Of a stretch of DNA of 64,000 nucleotides, positions 42,103 to 51,235 are shown piece by piece (the stretch's first letter is position 1; the number at the start of each line of letters is the position of its first letter). Location: assembly GCF_030733265.1 (NCBI RefSeq), contig NZ_JASHJI010000016.1, positions 62,001 through 126,000 on the forward strand. Reading direction: 5' to 3'. The position numbers and the translations under genes are program-made. The notes beneath the pieces were generated by a model. That model made no database searches. It was given only the letters and a program-made list of their open reading frames with translations, and was not told the DNA's origin. Source of the stretch: Roseibium sp. MMSF_3412. GTDB lineage: Bacteria > Pseudomonadota > Alphaproteobacteria > Rhizobiales > Stappiaceae.

Positions 42103-43080
42103 ATGATCCCGACCGACGCCCGCATCATCGTCGTTACCCCGGTCTACGAAGACTTTGAGGCCAGCAGCCGGCTGTTTCAGGAGTTGCAGGCCGAACTCGG
42201 CAACAGCGTCTATATCGTCGCCGTCGATGACGGCTCGGTGAAACAGCCGCTGGACACTTCCGGCATGGATCTGGCGGGGGCCAGAGGCACAGTCCTGAAG
42301 TTGCGGCGCAATGTCGGCCACCAGAAAGCGATCGCGATCGGCCTCGGATATGTCTCGACACATATCGGCGACAACCAGTTGGTGGTCGTCATGGACTCCG
42401 ACGGAGAGGATCTGCCCTCCTCGATCCCGAAACTGTTGAGCGATCTTGAGAAGAATGATGTGGATGTCGTTGTCGCACGGCGCAAGAGCCGTTTCGAGAC
42501 AATGAGATTCAAGACGTTCTACAAGGTCTACAAGCGCCTCTTCCGCATCATCACCGGCAGAACGATCAGCTTCGGAAATTTCATGGCCATGAAGCCGGTC
42601 GGTGTCAAACGCCTGTCGGCCATGCCCGAGCTTTCGATTCACGTTGCATCGGCCGTTCTCGCTTCGAAGCTGCGAATTGTAACCTGTCCACAGGATCGTG
42701 GGCCGCGCTACGCCGGGCAGTCCAAAATGAATTTCGTGGGTCTGGCACTTCACGGATTCAAGGGCATGATGGTTTTTGCCGAAGACGTTCTCGTGCGTGT
42801 CGGCATTGCCTCTGCGATCGTCGCGGCACTGTGCGTCGTCTTCGGATCGACTGCCGTTATCCTCAAGACAATCGGCTATTCGACGCCCGGCTGGGCATCG
42901 GTCGTTTTGGGCATCATGATCCTCATGTTCCTGCAGACCGGCGTGCTCGCCCTCATGACACTCATGCTGACCGGTGTGGTCAGAAGCGGAACGGTGACGT
43001 CGGAACTCGACTATCAGGATTTCATCGATGAGGTCCTGGTCAGCCAGCAGAACGCGCACCCGACCAAAATCGTTTCCTGA
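42103..43080 (+). CDS. Membrane-anchored GT2 glycosyltransferase
   Basis: About 325 residues, family 2 transferase of the GtrB/DPM1 type. The catalytic GT-A domain has IVVTPVYEDFEASSRLFQEL and VAVDDGS, LKLRRNVGHQKAIAIGLGY and VVVMDSDGEDLP (Dx D motif). Two C-terminal helices (about 232-256 and 268-292) fix it in the membrane. It should transfer a sugar to polyprenyl phosphate. GTG 42100 or ATG 42103 may start it. With the UXS gene it forms a two-gene unit, so a xylose- or related-sugar carrier lipid is a plausible product (inference). Confidence 0.88.
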   Translation: MIPTDARIIVVTPVYEDFEASSRLFQELQAELGNSVYIVAVDDGSVKQPLDTSGMDLAGARGTVLKLRRNVGHQKAIAIGLGYVSTHIGDNQLVVVMDSDGEDLPSSIPKLLSDLEKNDVDVVVARRKSRFETMRFKTFYKVYKRLFRIITGRTISFGNFMAMKPVGVKRLSAMPELSIHVASAVLASKLRIVTCPQDRGPRYAGQSKMNFVGLALHGFKGMMVFAEDVLVRVGIASAIVAALCVVFGSTAVILKTIGYSTPGWASVVLGIMILMFLQTGVLALMTLMLTGVVRSGTVTSELDYQDFIDEVLVSQQNAHPTKIVS

Positions 43081-43094
43081 GGCGAAAAAACGAA

Positions 43095-43121
43095 ATGGCG
43101 GTCCGCTGAAGGGACCGCCAT
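43095..43121. terminator. Bidirectional terminator
   Basis: ATGGCGGTCC and GGACCGCCAT form a 10-bp stem with loop GCTGAAG, followed by TCTCTTTT on the right and preceded by AAAAAACGAA on the left. It lies between the convergent GT2 and hppA genes. Confidence 0.9.
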
Positions 43122-43154
43122 GTCTCTTTTCAGTCTAACGAAAAGACGTTTCCG

Positions 43155-45293
43155 TCAATGCGCCAGGATCGCCAGAAGCAAGAGCGCCATGATGTTGGTG
43201 ATCTTGATCATCGGGTTCACAGCGGGACCGGCAGTGTCCTTGTAGGGATCGCCCACCGTGTCGCCGGTGACGGAGGCCTTGTGAGCTTCGCCGCCCTTTT
43301 CGTGGGTGACACCGTCCTTGTCGGTGAAACCGTCCTCAAAGGACTTCTTGGCGTTGTCCCAGGCACCGCCGCCTGCCGTCATCGAGATGGCCACAAAGAG
43401 GCCGGTCACGATCACGCCGAGCAGCATGGCCCCAAGCGCCGCGAACGCATCCGCCGGGGTGGCAACCGCGCGAACGACGTAGAACACCACGATCGGCGAC
43501 AGGACCGGCAGCAGTGAAGGTATGATCATTTCGCGGATCGCGGCCTTCGTCAGCATGTCGACGGCGCGTCCGTAGTCCGGACGTTCCGTGCCCTCCATGA
43601 TACCCGGCTTCTCCTTGAACTGACGGCGGACTTCCTCCACCACCGCGCCGGCGGCACGGCCGACGGCCGTCATGGAGATGCCGCCGAAGAGATAAGGCAG
43701 CAGTCCGCCGAACAAGAGACCGGCAACCACATACGGGTTGGAGAGCGTGAACAGCGTATCGACGTCGATGCCCGCGAAGATCGATCCTTCCGCAGCCGTG
43801 CTGGAGAAGTATTTCAGATCTTCCGTGTAGGCCGCGAACAGCACCAGTGCACCAAGACCCGCGGACCCGATGGCGTAGCCCTTGGTCACGGCCTTGGTGG
43901 TGTTGCCGACCGCGTCGAGCGCGTCGGTTGTCGTGCGCACCTCCGCAGGCAGGTCCGCCATTTCCGCAATGCCGCCGGCATTGTCGGTCACGGGCCCGAA
44001 TGCATCGAGCGCCACGACCATACCGGCCAGGGCAAGCATCGTCGTCACCGCGATTGCGATGCCGAACAGTCCGGCAAAGCTGTAGGTCACCAGGATGCCG
44101 GCAATGATGATGATCGCCGGAAGTGCCGTTGCTTCAAGAGAAACGGCAAGACCCTGGATCACGTTGGTGCCGTGACCGGTGACGGAGGCCTGGGCGATCG
44201 ACTTCACCGGGCGGTACTCCGTGCCGGTGTAGTATTCCGTGACCCAGATGATGAGCCCGGTCACGATCAGACCCACGATACCGCACACGAAAAGGTCGAA
44301 ACCGGTGAAGGTGGTTCCGCCGGAGGTGGTGTATTCGGTACCCGACCCGAGCCAGCCGAAGACAATCACGGCAAGGGCGACGGCCGACAGGACAGACGTC
44401 GCGATAAAGCCCTTGTAAAGCGCGCCCATGATCGAGTTGTTTTCGCCGAGCTTGACGAAGAAGGTTCCGATGATCGAGGTCACGACGCAGCTTGCACCGA
44501 TCAGAAGCGGCAGCAGCATCAGGTCGTGAGCGTGTTCGCCGGTAAAGAAGATCGACGCAAGGACCATGGTTGCAACCACGGTCACCGCATAGGTCTCGAA
44601 CAGGTCGGCCGCCATGCCTGCGCAGTCACCGACATTGTCGCCGACGTTGTCGGCGATGGTTGCCGGATTGCGCGGGTCGTCTTCGGGAATACCGGCCTCG
44701 ACCTTGCCGACAAGGTCTCCACCGACGTCAGCGCCCTTGGTGAAGATGCCGCCGCCAAGACGCGCGAAGATGGAAATCAGGGAGGCACCGAAGCCTAGCG
44801 AGACGAGCGCATCGATCACGGTGCGGTCCGTCGCCTCGTATCCCATCACGCCTGTCAGGATGGCGTAATAGACGGCGACGCCCAGCAGCGCCAGGCCCGC
44901 AACCAGAAGGCCGGTGACGGCACCGGCCTTGAAGGCGATTTCCAGCCCGGCGCCGAGGCTCTGGCTGGCGGCCTGCGCGGTGCGCACATTGGCACGAACC
45001 GAAACCATCATGCCGATATAGCCGGCAGCTCCAGAAAGGACCGCCCCGATGGCAAAACCGATTGCCGCGGGTCCGGATAGCAGTATCCACGCGAGCACGA
45101 AAACGACGGCGCCAACGATGGCGATGGTTGTGTATTGCCTGTTTAGATAGGCGCTGGCCCCTTCCTGAATCGCCCCGGCGATTTCCTGCATGCGGGCATT
45201 CCCCGCGTCCGCCGCCATGACGGACTGAATTGCCCATGCGCCATACGCAATGGACAAGAGGCCACAAACAACAATGATGACAAGCTCGATCAT
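43155..45293 (-). CDS. hppA: Membrane H+-translocating pyrophosphatase
   Basis: 712-residue ion pump with about 16 helices that couples pyrophosphate hydrolysis to proton export. FTKGADVGGDLVGKVEAGIP and EDDPRNPATIADNVGDNVGD are the Mg-PPi-binding loops, with TDNAGGIAEMA and the C-terminal DTVGDPYKDTAGPAVNPMIK. The GNTTKA segment has Lys where potassium-dependent enzymes have Ala, indicating the K+-independent proton-pumping class. It is a single gene between two terminator-like regions. Confidence 0.97.
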   Translation of the reverse strand: MIELVIIVVCGLLSIAYGAWAIQSVMAADAGNARMQEIAGAIQEGASAYLNRQYTTIAIVGAVVFVLAWILLSGPAAIGFAIGAVLSGAAGYIGMMVSVRANVRTAQAASQSLGAGLEIAFKAGAVTGLLVAGLALLGVAVYYAILTGVMGYEATDRTVIDALVSLGFGASLISIFARLGGGIFTKGADVGGDLVGKVEAGIPEDDPRNPATIADNVGDNVGDCAGMAADLFETYAVTVVATMVLASIFFTGEHAHDLMLLPLLIGASCVVTSIIGTFFVKLGENNSIMGALYKGFIATSVLSAVALAVIVFGWLGSGTEYTTSGGTTFTGFDLFVCGIVGLIVTGLIIWVTEYYTGTEYRPVKSIAQASVTGHGTNVIQGLAVSLEATALPAIIIIAGILVTYSFAGLFGIAIAVTTMLALAGMVVALDAFGPVTDNAGGIAEMADLPAEVRTTTDALDAVGNTTKAVTKGYAIGSAGLGALVLFAAYTEDLKYFSSTAAEGSIFAGIDVDTLFTLSNPYVVAGLLFGGLLPYLFGGISMTAVGRAAGAVVEEVRRQFKEKPGIMEGTERPDYGRAVDMLTKAAIREMIIPSLLPVLSPIVVFYVVRAVATPADAFAALGAMLLGVIVTGLFVAISMTAGGGAWDNAKKSFEDGFTDKDGVTHEKGGEAHKASVTGDTVGDPYKDTAGPAVNPMIKITNIMALLLLAILAH

Positions 45294-45511
45294 ACTTCCT
45301 CCCAGAACTGCGGCGGATCCTTTTTATTGTTGTTCTGGCCGCCAGATCGCACCGCACACAGATTCCTCAGCGTGAGGCGCGCACACGATAGCAACAAAGC
45401 GGAGCGTTTCGTCAAGCTCTCACATCGTTTAATTTCACTCTTCCGTTGCGACAAGATTTGATGCGATGCAGCATTTTTGCTGCACTGACGAAAGAGAATC
45501 TGGAAGATACT

Positions 45512-46735
45512 TTAAGCGGTTGTAACTGCTTTTCTTTCAGCCTGAACCAGCCAAACAAGCAATGCGATACACAGCACAACGAACGGAAACACCAGCACAT
45601 TGACGGTTCCCCAGCCGAATGCGTTGAGAAGCGCTCCGGATGAAAACGATGCTGCAGCAACAAAACCGAAAACAAGAAAATCGTTGACGGCCTGCACCAT
45701 ATTGCGTTCCTCGGGCCTGTAAGTGTCGGTCAGCATGGCTGTCGCACCGATGAAGCCGAAATTCCAGCCGAGGCCGAGCAGCACGAGCGCGGTCCAGAAA
45801 TGCGCCAGTTCAATTCCCATCAGCGCGACGACCGAACAGCCGGCAAGAAGGGCCAGACCGATTGAAACGATCCGCTCCTTGCCGAAGCGCGCAATGAGAC
45901 TGCCAGTGAAGAAACTGGGCCCGAACATGGCCAGGACGTGCCACTGAATGCCAAGGGCGGCATCGGTTTCCGACAGACCGCAGGCGATCATGGCAAGCGG
46001 CGTTGCCGTCATGACCAGGCTCATGAGCGCGTAGGAACAGATGCCGCAGGCTGCCGCGACAATGAAACGGGGCTGCATCATGATGGTTCGCAGAGGACGA
46101 CCACCCGATTGTTTCCTGCTCTGAACCGGGGGCTTCGGTATCCTGATGAAGGCGAGGAGAAAAAGCGACATCAGCGCCAGACCGGCCTGCGCCAGATAGG
46201 TTCCCGCAAACATGATCGGTGCGAACATGTCTTTTGTCGCGATCACGGTCTGCGGACCGACAACGCCCGCCAGCACCCCGCCTGCCAGCACCCACGAAAT
46301 CGCTTTCGGCTTGAACGTGTCGCTTGCCGTATCGGCGGCGGCAAAGCGGTATTGCTGCACGAAGGCACCCGCGAACCCTCCCATGGAACAGGCCAGAGAA
46401 AACAGCAGAAACTGATCACGGAACACGGCAAATGAAGCGAGCAGACCGGAGAGTATGCCGAGGATCGCAGCTCCGGTGAACCCGGCCCTGCGGCCGAAAC
46501 GGCGCATGATCATTCCGGCCGGGATCGTGCCGAAGGCGGTCCCCAGGACCATTGCGGACACGGGAAGCGTCGCAAGAGACTTGTCCTGGTCGAGCATCAT
46601 GTACCCGACCAGCGGTCCCGTCGCGATCACGATCGAAGCCGATGCCCCGCCAAGCGCCTGTGCCAGCGCCAGCAAGACGGCATTGCGTTTCGCCAGGCGA
46701 TCATCAACGAAGTGTTCCGGCAGTGCGGTGGTCAT
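45512..46735 (-). CDS. MFS transporter
   Basis: 407-residue inner-membrane carrier with about 12 helices. The cytoplasmic loop between TM2 and TM3 has the MFS motif in form GTIPAGMIMRRFGRRAGF. The N-terminal half has GGASASIVIATGPLVGYMML and the C-terminal half begins near PLRTIMMQPRFIVAAACGI. Closest in style to bacterial YajR/permease-like uncharacterised MFS proteins; substrate not predictable. It lies upstream of hppA in the same direction, with a 218-bp gap, and is unlikely to share its transcript. Confidence 0.9.
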   Translation of the reverse strand: MTTALPEHFVDDRLAKRNAVLLALAQALGGASASIVIATGPLVGYMMLDQDKSLATLPVSAMVLGTAFGTIPAGMIMRRFGRRAGFTGAAILGILSGLLASFAVFRDQFLLFSLACSMGGFAGAFVQQYRFAAADTASDTFKPKAISWVLAGGVLAGVVGPQTVIATKDMFAPIMFAGTYLAQAGLALMSLFLLAFIRIPKPPVQSRKQSGGRPLRTIMMQPRFIVAAACGICSYALMSLVMTATPLAMIACGLSETDAALGIQWHVLAMFGPSFFTGSLIARFGKERIVSIGLALLAGCSVVALMGIELAHFWTALVLLGLGWNFGFIGATAMLTDTYRPEERNMVQAVNDFLVFGFVAAASFSSGALLNAFGWGTVNVLVFPFVVLCIALLVWLVQAERKAVTTA

Positions 46736-46854
46736 GCGTCAGGTCTCGGGATATGCCGGTCTCGGCGTGCAACGGAAGAGATCGAACGGGTAACACGCCC
46801 CGGTCTGCGCGTAAAACACAACCCGGCGACATGCGTCAACATGGCCGCCGGTCC

Positions 46855-47853
46855 TCAGAAGTGCGTGAAGCCGCCCAGGCCCTGCGCGGTGAAAGGCACT
46901 CCGTTTTCAAGACAGTTTACACGGCCCGTGCCTTCGGCAACAGTTCCGATTGGCGTTACCGGGCATCCGGCCGATGCTGCCTGTCGTTGAAATGCCTGCG
47001 CCCCGGATGCGGGAACGGCCGTCAGAATTTCATAATCATCGCCGCCGTTCAGGCATGCCAGAAACGTATCGCGGGACCTTGAGCGGAGCTGGTTCAAGGC
47101 AGGCGAGACGGGAACACTTGTCAACTCGATCTCAAGATCCACGCCGGATGCGGCAGCCATGTGAGCGCTGTCCGCGAACAAACCATCTGAAATGTCCATG
47201 GAAGCCGATGCAAATTCGGTCACGAGATCGGCCAGGGCAAGCCGTGGCCTGGGCAGGAGATACCGGTCGAGAACATGTCCAACGTCACGGTCCGCGAGGT
47301 TGTTTTCGGTGGAAAACCCCGTGTCGAGACGTATCTTGAGGCCTGCGGCCGCATCCCCGATCGTTCCGGTGACAAAGAGCGCATCGCCAGGTTTCGCGCC
47401 TGAGCGCCGGACCGTCCTGCCGGTCATGACCTCGCCTATTGCCGTGATGGAGACCTGCAAACCGTTGCCGGAACGAATGGTGTCGCCACCAAGCAGGCGG
47501 ACATCAAAAGCGGACTGATCGGCCGCCAGCCCCGCACAAAACCGCTCAAGCCAGGTCTCTGTCCAGTCGGACGGCAGCGACAGGCCGAGCAGATAACCCC
47601 GTGGCCGGGCTCCCTTTGCGGCAAGATCCGACAGGTTCACCCTGAGCGCTTTCGCCGCAATCGCTTCCGGCGCATCGTCTTTGAAAAAATGCACGTCGGC
47701 GGCAAGCACATCCTTCGTCAGAACCAGGTCGCAACCGGGACCTGGCGCAAATACAGCCGCATCATCCGTCAGTCCGAGACTGCCCGGATCGGACGCCAGC
47801 GGGGCGAAGAACCGCCTGATCAGTTCGAATTCGCCAGGGCGGTCCTTCGACAT
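46855..47853 (-). CDS. thiL: Thiamine-monophosphate kinase
   Basis: 332-residue kinase that forms thiamine diphosphate. GEFELIRRFFAPLA starts the protein, LGLTDDAAVFAPG and DVLAADVHFFKDD are the metal-binding acidic motifs, RVNLSDLAAKGARPRGYLLG and LLGGDTIRS follow, and MDISDGLFADSAHMA with FLACLNGGDDYEIL close the family pattern. ATG 47853 is one base after the nusB stop and removes an unrelated N-terminal extension. It ends the rib-nusB-thiL operon. Confidence 0.95.
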   Translation of the reverse strand: MSKDRPGEFELIRRFFAPLASDPGSLGLTDDAAVFAPGPGCDLVLTKDVLAADVHFFKDDAPEAIAAKALRVNLSDLAAKGARPRGYLLGLSLPSDWTETWLERFCAGLAADQSAFDVRLLGGDTIRSGNGLQVSITAIGEVMTGRTVRRSGAKPGDALFVTGTIGDAAAGLKIRLDTGFSTENNLADRDVGHVLDRYLLPRPRLALADLVTEFASASMDISDGLFADSAHMAAASGVDLEIELTSVPVSPALNQLRSRSRDTFLACLNGGDDYEILTAVPASGAQAFQRQAASAGCPVTPIGTVAEGTGRVNCLENGVPFTAQGLGGFTHF

Positions 47854-47854
47854 G

Positions 47855-48373
47855 TCAGGACGCGCCGTCCGCCTTGCCGCTGTCGAGTTCCGCATTGCGC
47901 AGTTCATGCGCCAACCGGTCCAGAACGCCATTTACGAGACCCGGTTCGTCGTCCTCGAAAAACGCCTTCGCCACATCAATGTATTCGGAAATGATGACCT
48001 TGGCCGGCACATCCTTGCGGCGCAGCAATTCGTAGGAGCCCGAGCGGAGGATCGCGCGCAAAAGGCTGTCTATCCGTTTCAGCGGCCAGCCCTCGGTCAA
48101 CGCGGTGTGAATGTAGGGGTCGAGAAACTTCTGATCCTCGACAACGCCGGCCACAATCTGTTTGAACCACTGCTCGTCGGCGTCGCGATACTGCGCGCCG
48201 TCGATTTCCTTGCCGAGACGGAACGCCGTGAATTCACTCACAACACTCGTAAGCGGCGCACCGCCGACGTCCATCTGGTAAAGGGCCTGGACGGCAGCAA
48301 GACGCGCAACGCCCCGTTTGTTGGCCGGACGCACTGTCTTGGCGGATTGTTCCGGGTCGGCCTTTCCGGTCAT
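47855..48373 (-). CDS. nusB: Transcription antitermination factor NusB
   Basis: 172-residue RNA-binding helical protein, partner of NusE in rRNA antitermination. RGVARLAAVQALYQMDVGG is the N-terminal signature, IVAGVVEDQKFLDPYIHTAL the middle, and SLLRAILRSGSYELLRRKDV with ISEYIDVAKAFFEDDEPGLV and NGVLDRLA the C-terminal. Five base pairs after ribH, one base before thiL. Confidence 0.96.
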   Translation of the reverse strand: MTGKADPEQSAKTVRPANKRGVARLAAVQALYQMDVGGAPLTSVVSEFTAFRLGKEIDGAQYRDADEQWFKQIVAGVVEDQKFLDPYIHTALTEGWPLKRIDSLLRAILRSGSYELLRRKDVPAKVIISEYIDVAKAFFEDDEPGLVNGVLDRLAHELRNAELDSGKADGAS

Positions 48374-48378
48374 TCTAC

Positions 48379-48828
48379 TTAAACTCCAAGGCGTTCGCGC
48401 AACGCAATCATGTCGAGGGCTGCGCGTGCCGCAGCACCACCCTTGTTCTTTTCACCGGCCTTCGCGCGCGCCCAGGCCTGCTCGTCATTCTCAACGGTGA
48501 GTATAGCGTTTCCGACAGCAAGGTCCGCATCCACAATCAGGTCCATGATGACCCGGTTGGATTCATTTGCCACGATGTCGTAGTGGGTTGTCTCGCCGCG
48601 GATGACCACACCAAGCAGAACGAAACCATCGTAGAGAACGCCTTCGTTTTCCATCGCCGTCATCGACATGGAAAGCGCAGCCGGGATCTCCAGGACACCG
48701 GGAACCGCGATGCGGTCGTAACTTGCACCGGCCGCCTCGATCTCCTTGATCGCTCCCTCGGCAAGCGCATCAGCCAGATCGTTGTAAAACCGGGCTTCGA
48801 TGATCAAGAGTTTCGGTGCAGCGCTCAT
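48379..48828 (-). CDS. ribH: 6,7-dimethyl-8-ribityllumazine synthase
   Basis: 149-residue lumazine synthase. LLIIEARFYNDLADALAEGA, VPGVLEIPAALSMSM, FVLLGVVIRGETTHYDIVAN (catalytic His) and TVENDEQAWARA are the family signatures. It condenses the ribityl-amino-pyrimidine with dihydroxybutanone phosphate. It lies between ribE and nusB; the 147-bp gap before it contains no recognisable FMN riboswitch. Confidence 0.97.
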   Translation of the reverse strand: MSAAPKLLIIEARFYNDLADALAEGAIKEIEAAGASYDRIAVPGVLEIPAALSMSMTAMENEGVLYDGFVLLGVVIRGETTHYDIVANESNRVIMDLIVDADLAVGNAILTVENDEQAWARAKAGEKNKGGAAARAALDMIALRERLGV

Positions 48829-48975
48829 GGGTCAGTTTATCCTGTTTGGGGCGGCGACAGGAACCATGTCCGCCACTGTTTGTCCAGCCTCAATCGTGCA
48901 ATGCAGCCAGAACCGGACAGCATTCTCGCAGCCGGAAGAGAAAAAGCACGTTGCTTCGAAAGGTTGGGACGTCCC

Positions 48976-49587
48976 CTACCCGTTCTTGCCGAATTCCGCA
49001 AGTCGCGCGGCGTAACGTGCCATCATGTCGACTTCAAGGTTTATCCCGTCACCGACATGGCGATCGGACCAGGTCGTGACCTCGAGTGTGTGGGGGATCA
49101 GGAAGACGGAGAACAGACAGCCGTCCACTTCATTTACGGTGAGCGATGTCCCATCGAGCGCAACGGACCCCTTCCTGGCAATGAAAGGCGCTGTTTCTTC
49201 CGGTGCCTCAAACTGGAAATAGACCGAGTCCGGATGATCCTCACGCTTCACGACGCGCGCTATGCCGTCAACATGGCCCAGAACAAGATGTCCACCCAGT
49301 TCCGCACCGAGTGTCAGGGACCGTTCCAGATTGAGCCTTTGACCTTCCCGCCAATCGGAGACAGTTGTCAGGGCAAGGGTTTCGGCGGCCGATTCCACCT
49401 CGAACCAGTTGCCCGAAGCATCGTTCGCCTTCGCTGTGACCGTGTGACAAACACCGGAGCACGATATCGACGCACCGATATCGAAGGTCTGGGTATCGTA
49501 CGACGTTCTGATCCGCGTCCGCATCCCGGCGGGGATTTCGGACAGGGAAACGATTTCACCCATGTCGGTCACTATGCCGGTAAACAT
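48976..49587 (-). CDS. ribE: Riboflavin synthase alpha chain
   Basis: 203-residue enzyme that dismutates two lumazines into riboflavin. It begins MFTGIVTDMGEIVSL and shows the internal duplication of the family: GASISCSGVCHTV in the first barrel and GSVALDGTSLTVNEV in the second; LGGHLVLGHVDG links them. The start MFTGIV is diagnostic and lies 1 base after the ribD stop codon region. Second gene of the riboflavin cluster. Confidence 0.97.
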   Translation of the reverse strand: MFTGIVTDMGEIVSLSEIPAGMRTRIRTSYDTQTFDIGASISCSGVCHTVTAKANDASGNWFEVESAAETLALTTVSDWREGQRLNLERSLTLGAELGGHLVLGHVDGIARVVKREDHPDSVYFQFEAPEETAPFIARKGSVALDGTSLTVNEVDGCLFSVFLIPHTLEVTTWSDRHVGDGINLEVDMMARYAARLAEFGKNG

Positions 49588-49588
49588 G

Positions 49589-50713
49589 TCAGCCTCCACG
49601 GCGTCTGAGGTATATGAAACGGTCCTGATCGAACGAACCTGCGTCGACCCGCTCGAATTTGGGGTCTGAAAGCACATCTTCAAGCGACATGTCCCGCAGG
49701 GCCGGTATGCCGCCCTCACCGATCACCACGTTTCCGGTGACAACGCAAAGGTCATCGACAAGGTTTGCCTTGAGGAAGGAGGACGCCATGCGCGCGCCCC
49801 CTTCCACCATCACGCGGGTGATGCCCCTTGTCGCAAGCGCGCTCAACACGACACCGGGATCGATTGAACACTCCCCGGCAGGGACCCGGATTACATTGAC
49901 ACCCGCTGCGGCAAGAAGTTCGAGCTTGTCCGGATCGGCATCGTTGCCGCAGATAAGCCACACCGGGACATCAACACAGGTGCGCACGAGCTTCGATTCA
50001 AGCGGCAAGCGCGCACACCGGTCCACGATCACACGCACCGGGGAACGCTGTGCCAATCCCGGCAACCTGCAGGTCAGTTGCGGGTCATCGGCGAGCGCGG
50101 TTCCGGTTCCGACCAGAATTGCGTCATGTTCGGCGCGGAAACCGTGCACCATTCGCATCGACAAAGGACCGGAGATCTTGATCTGGCCTTCACCGGACCG
50201 GCCAATGAACCCGTCCTTCGACACGGCCAGTTTCAGGAAGACATGCGGCCGCTGTTTGAGCTGGCGAAGCGTGAAGCCGTTGTAGAGGTCCCTCACGTGC
50301 TGTTCGCGGACACCGACAACGACTTCGACACCCGCGTCCTTCAACATGTTGACACCCCTGCCGGCCACACGCGGGTTCGGGTCCAGCATGCCGATCACCA
50401 CGCGAGAAACTCCGGCTTCGATCAGGGCCAGCGAACACGGAGGCGTGCGGCCATAATGGGAACAGGGCTCCAGCGTGACATAGCAGGTCGCACCCCTGGC
50501 CAGCTCGCCTGCGTTTCGAAGTGCATTCACCTCGGCATGAGCCATGCCGGGCCTGGACGTAACGCCCCGGCCTGCAAGCACCGGCCCGTCCTCGCCTTCT
50601 CGCACGATGAGAGCTGCTACTGCGGGATTCGGCCAGACGCGTCCAAGTCCACGTCGGGCAAGACGCTCGGCTGCGGCCATGAACCGGATATCGGTCGTGG
50701 TTTCAGATGACAT
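49589..50713 (-). CDS. ribD: Bifunctional riboflavin deaminase/reductase
   Basis: 374-residue enzyme for two steps of riboflavin synthesis. The N-terminal deaminase has MAHAEVNALRNAG and YVTLEPCSHYGRTPPCS, with the zinc ligands His and two Cys. The C-terminal reductase domain begins RPHVFLKLAVSKDGFIG and has RVMVEGGARMASSFL near its end. ATG 50713 (MSSETTTD) is preferred over one three codons upstream. It follows nrdR by 19 bp. Confidence 0.96.
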   Translation of the reverse strand: MSSETTTDIRFMAAAERLARRGLGRVWPNPAVAALIVREGEDGPVLAGRGVTSRPGMAHAEVNALRNAGELARGATCYVTLEPCSHYGRTPPCSLALIEAGVSRVVIGMLDPNPRVAGRGVNMLKDAGVEVVVGVREQHVRDLYNGFTLRQLKQRPHVFLKLAVSKDGFIGRSGEGQIKISGPLSMRMVHGFRAEHDAILVGTGTALADDPQLTCRLPGLAQRSPVRVIVDRCARLPLESKLVRTCVDVPVWLICGNDADPDKLELLAAAGVNVIRVPAGECSIDPGVVLSALATRGITRVMVEGGARMASSFLKANLVDDLCVVTGNVVIGEGGIPALRDMSLEDVLSDPKFERVDAGSFDQDRFIYLRRRGG

Positions 50714-50732
50714 GACAATCAAATCGCAAAGA

Positions 50733-51209
50733 TCATTGGTCTTTTAGTGACGCGTTCTCTGAATCGCTGAGTTCGTCCAGGAGCGCTTCAAAATCTTTTG
50801 CTTCTCGGAAATTTCTGTAGACGGAGGCAAACCGGACATAGGCGACATCGTCGATGCCCTTCAGCCCCTCCATGACGTGATTGCCGATCGTTTCGGCGGT
50901 AATTTCACTTTCTCCGGAGCTTTCGAGCTGCCGCACGATGCCGCTGACCATGCGCTCGATCCGGTCGGGATCGACCGGGCGCTTGCGTACCGCGATCTGG
51001 ACCGACCGCATCAGTTTCTCGCGGTCGAAAGTCACACGGCGTCCGGAACGCTTGAGCACCATCAGTTCGCGCAATTGAACCCGCTCAAACGTTGTGAAAC
51101 GGCCGCCGCAGGTATTGCAAATCCTGCGGCGGCGAATGGTTGTGTTGTCCTCGGTTGGACGGGAATCCTTAACCTGGGTTTCCTCGCCGCCGCAAAACGG
51201 ACATCTCAT
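50733..51209 (-). CDS. nrdR: Transcriptional repressor NrdR
   Basis: 158-residue zinc-finger/ATP-cone repressor of ribonucleotide reductase genes. MRCPFCGGEETQVKDSRPTE and RRRICNTCGGRFTTFERVQL provide the four Cys zinc ligands, and VLKRSGRRVTFDREKL starts the ATP-cone. Length is standard. It lies between glyA and ribD on the same strand (26 bp after the glyA stop), a conserved alphaproteobacterial order. Confidence 0.97.
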   Translation of the reverse strand: MRCPFCGGEETQVKDSRPTEDNTTIRRRRICNTCGGRFTTFERVQLRELMVLKRSGRRVTFDREKLMRSVQIAVRKRPVDPDRIERMVSGIVRQLESSGESEITAETIGNHVMEGLKGIDDVAYVRFASVYRNFREAKDFEALLDELSDSENASLKDQ

Positions 51210-51235
51210 GTGTCAAAGCTCCTGAGCGAGCCGGA

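Noticed and set aside
41506..43059. 517-codon open frame on the minus strand
   Set aside because: Shadow of the UXS and GT2 genes, both with clear family motifs; His/Asp-rich composition is typical of antisense frames in high-GC DNA.
48829..48975. Possible FMN riboswitch before ribH
   Set aside because: No RFN-element conserved blocks seen in the 147-bp gap.
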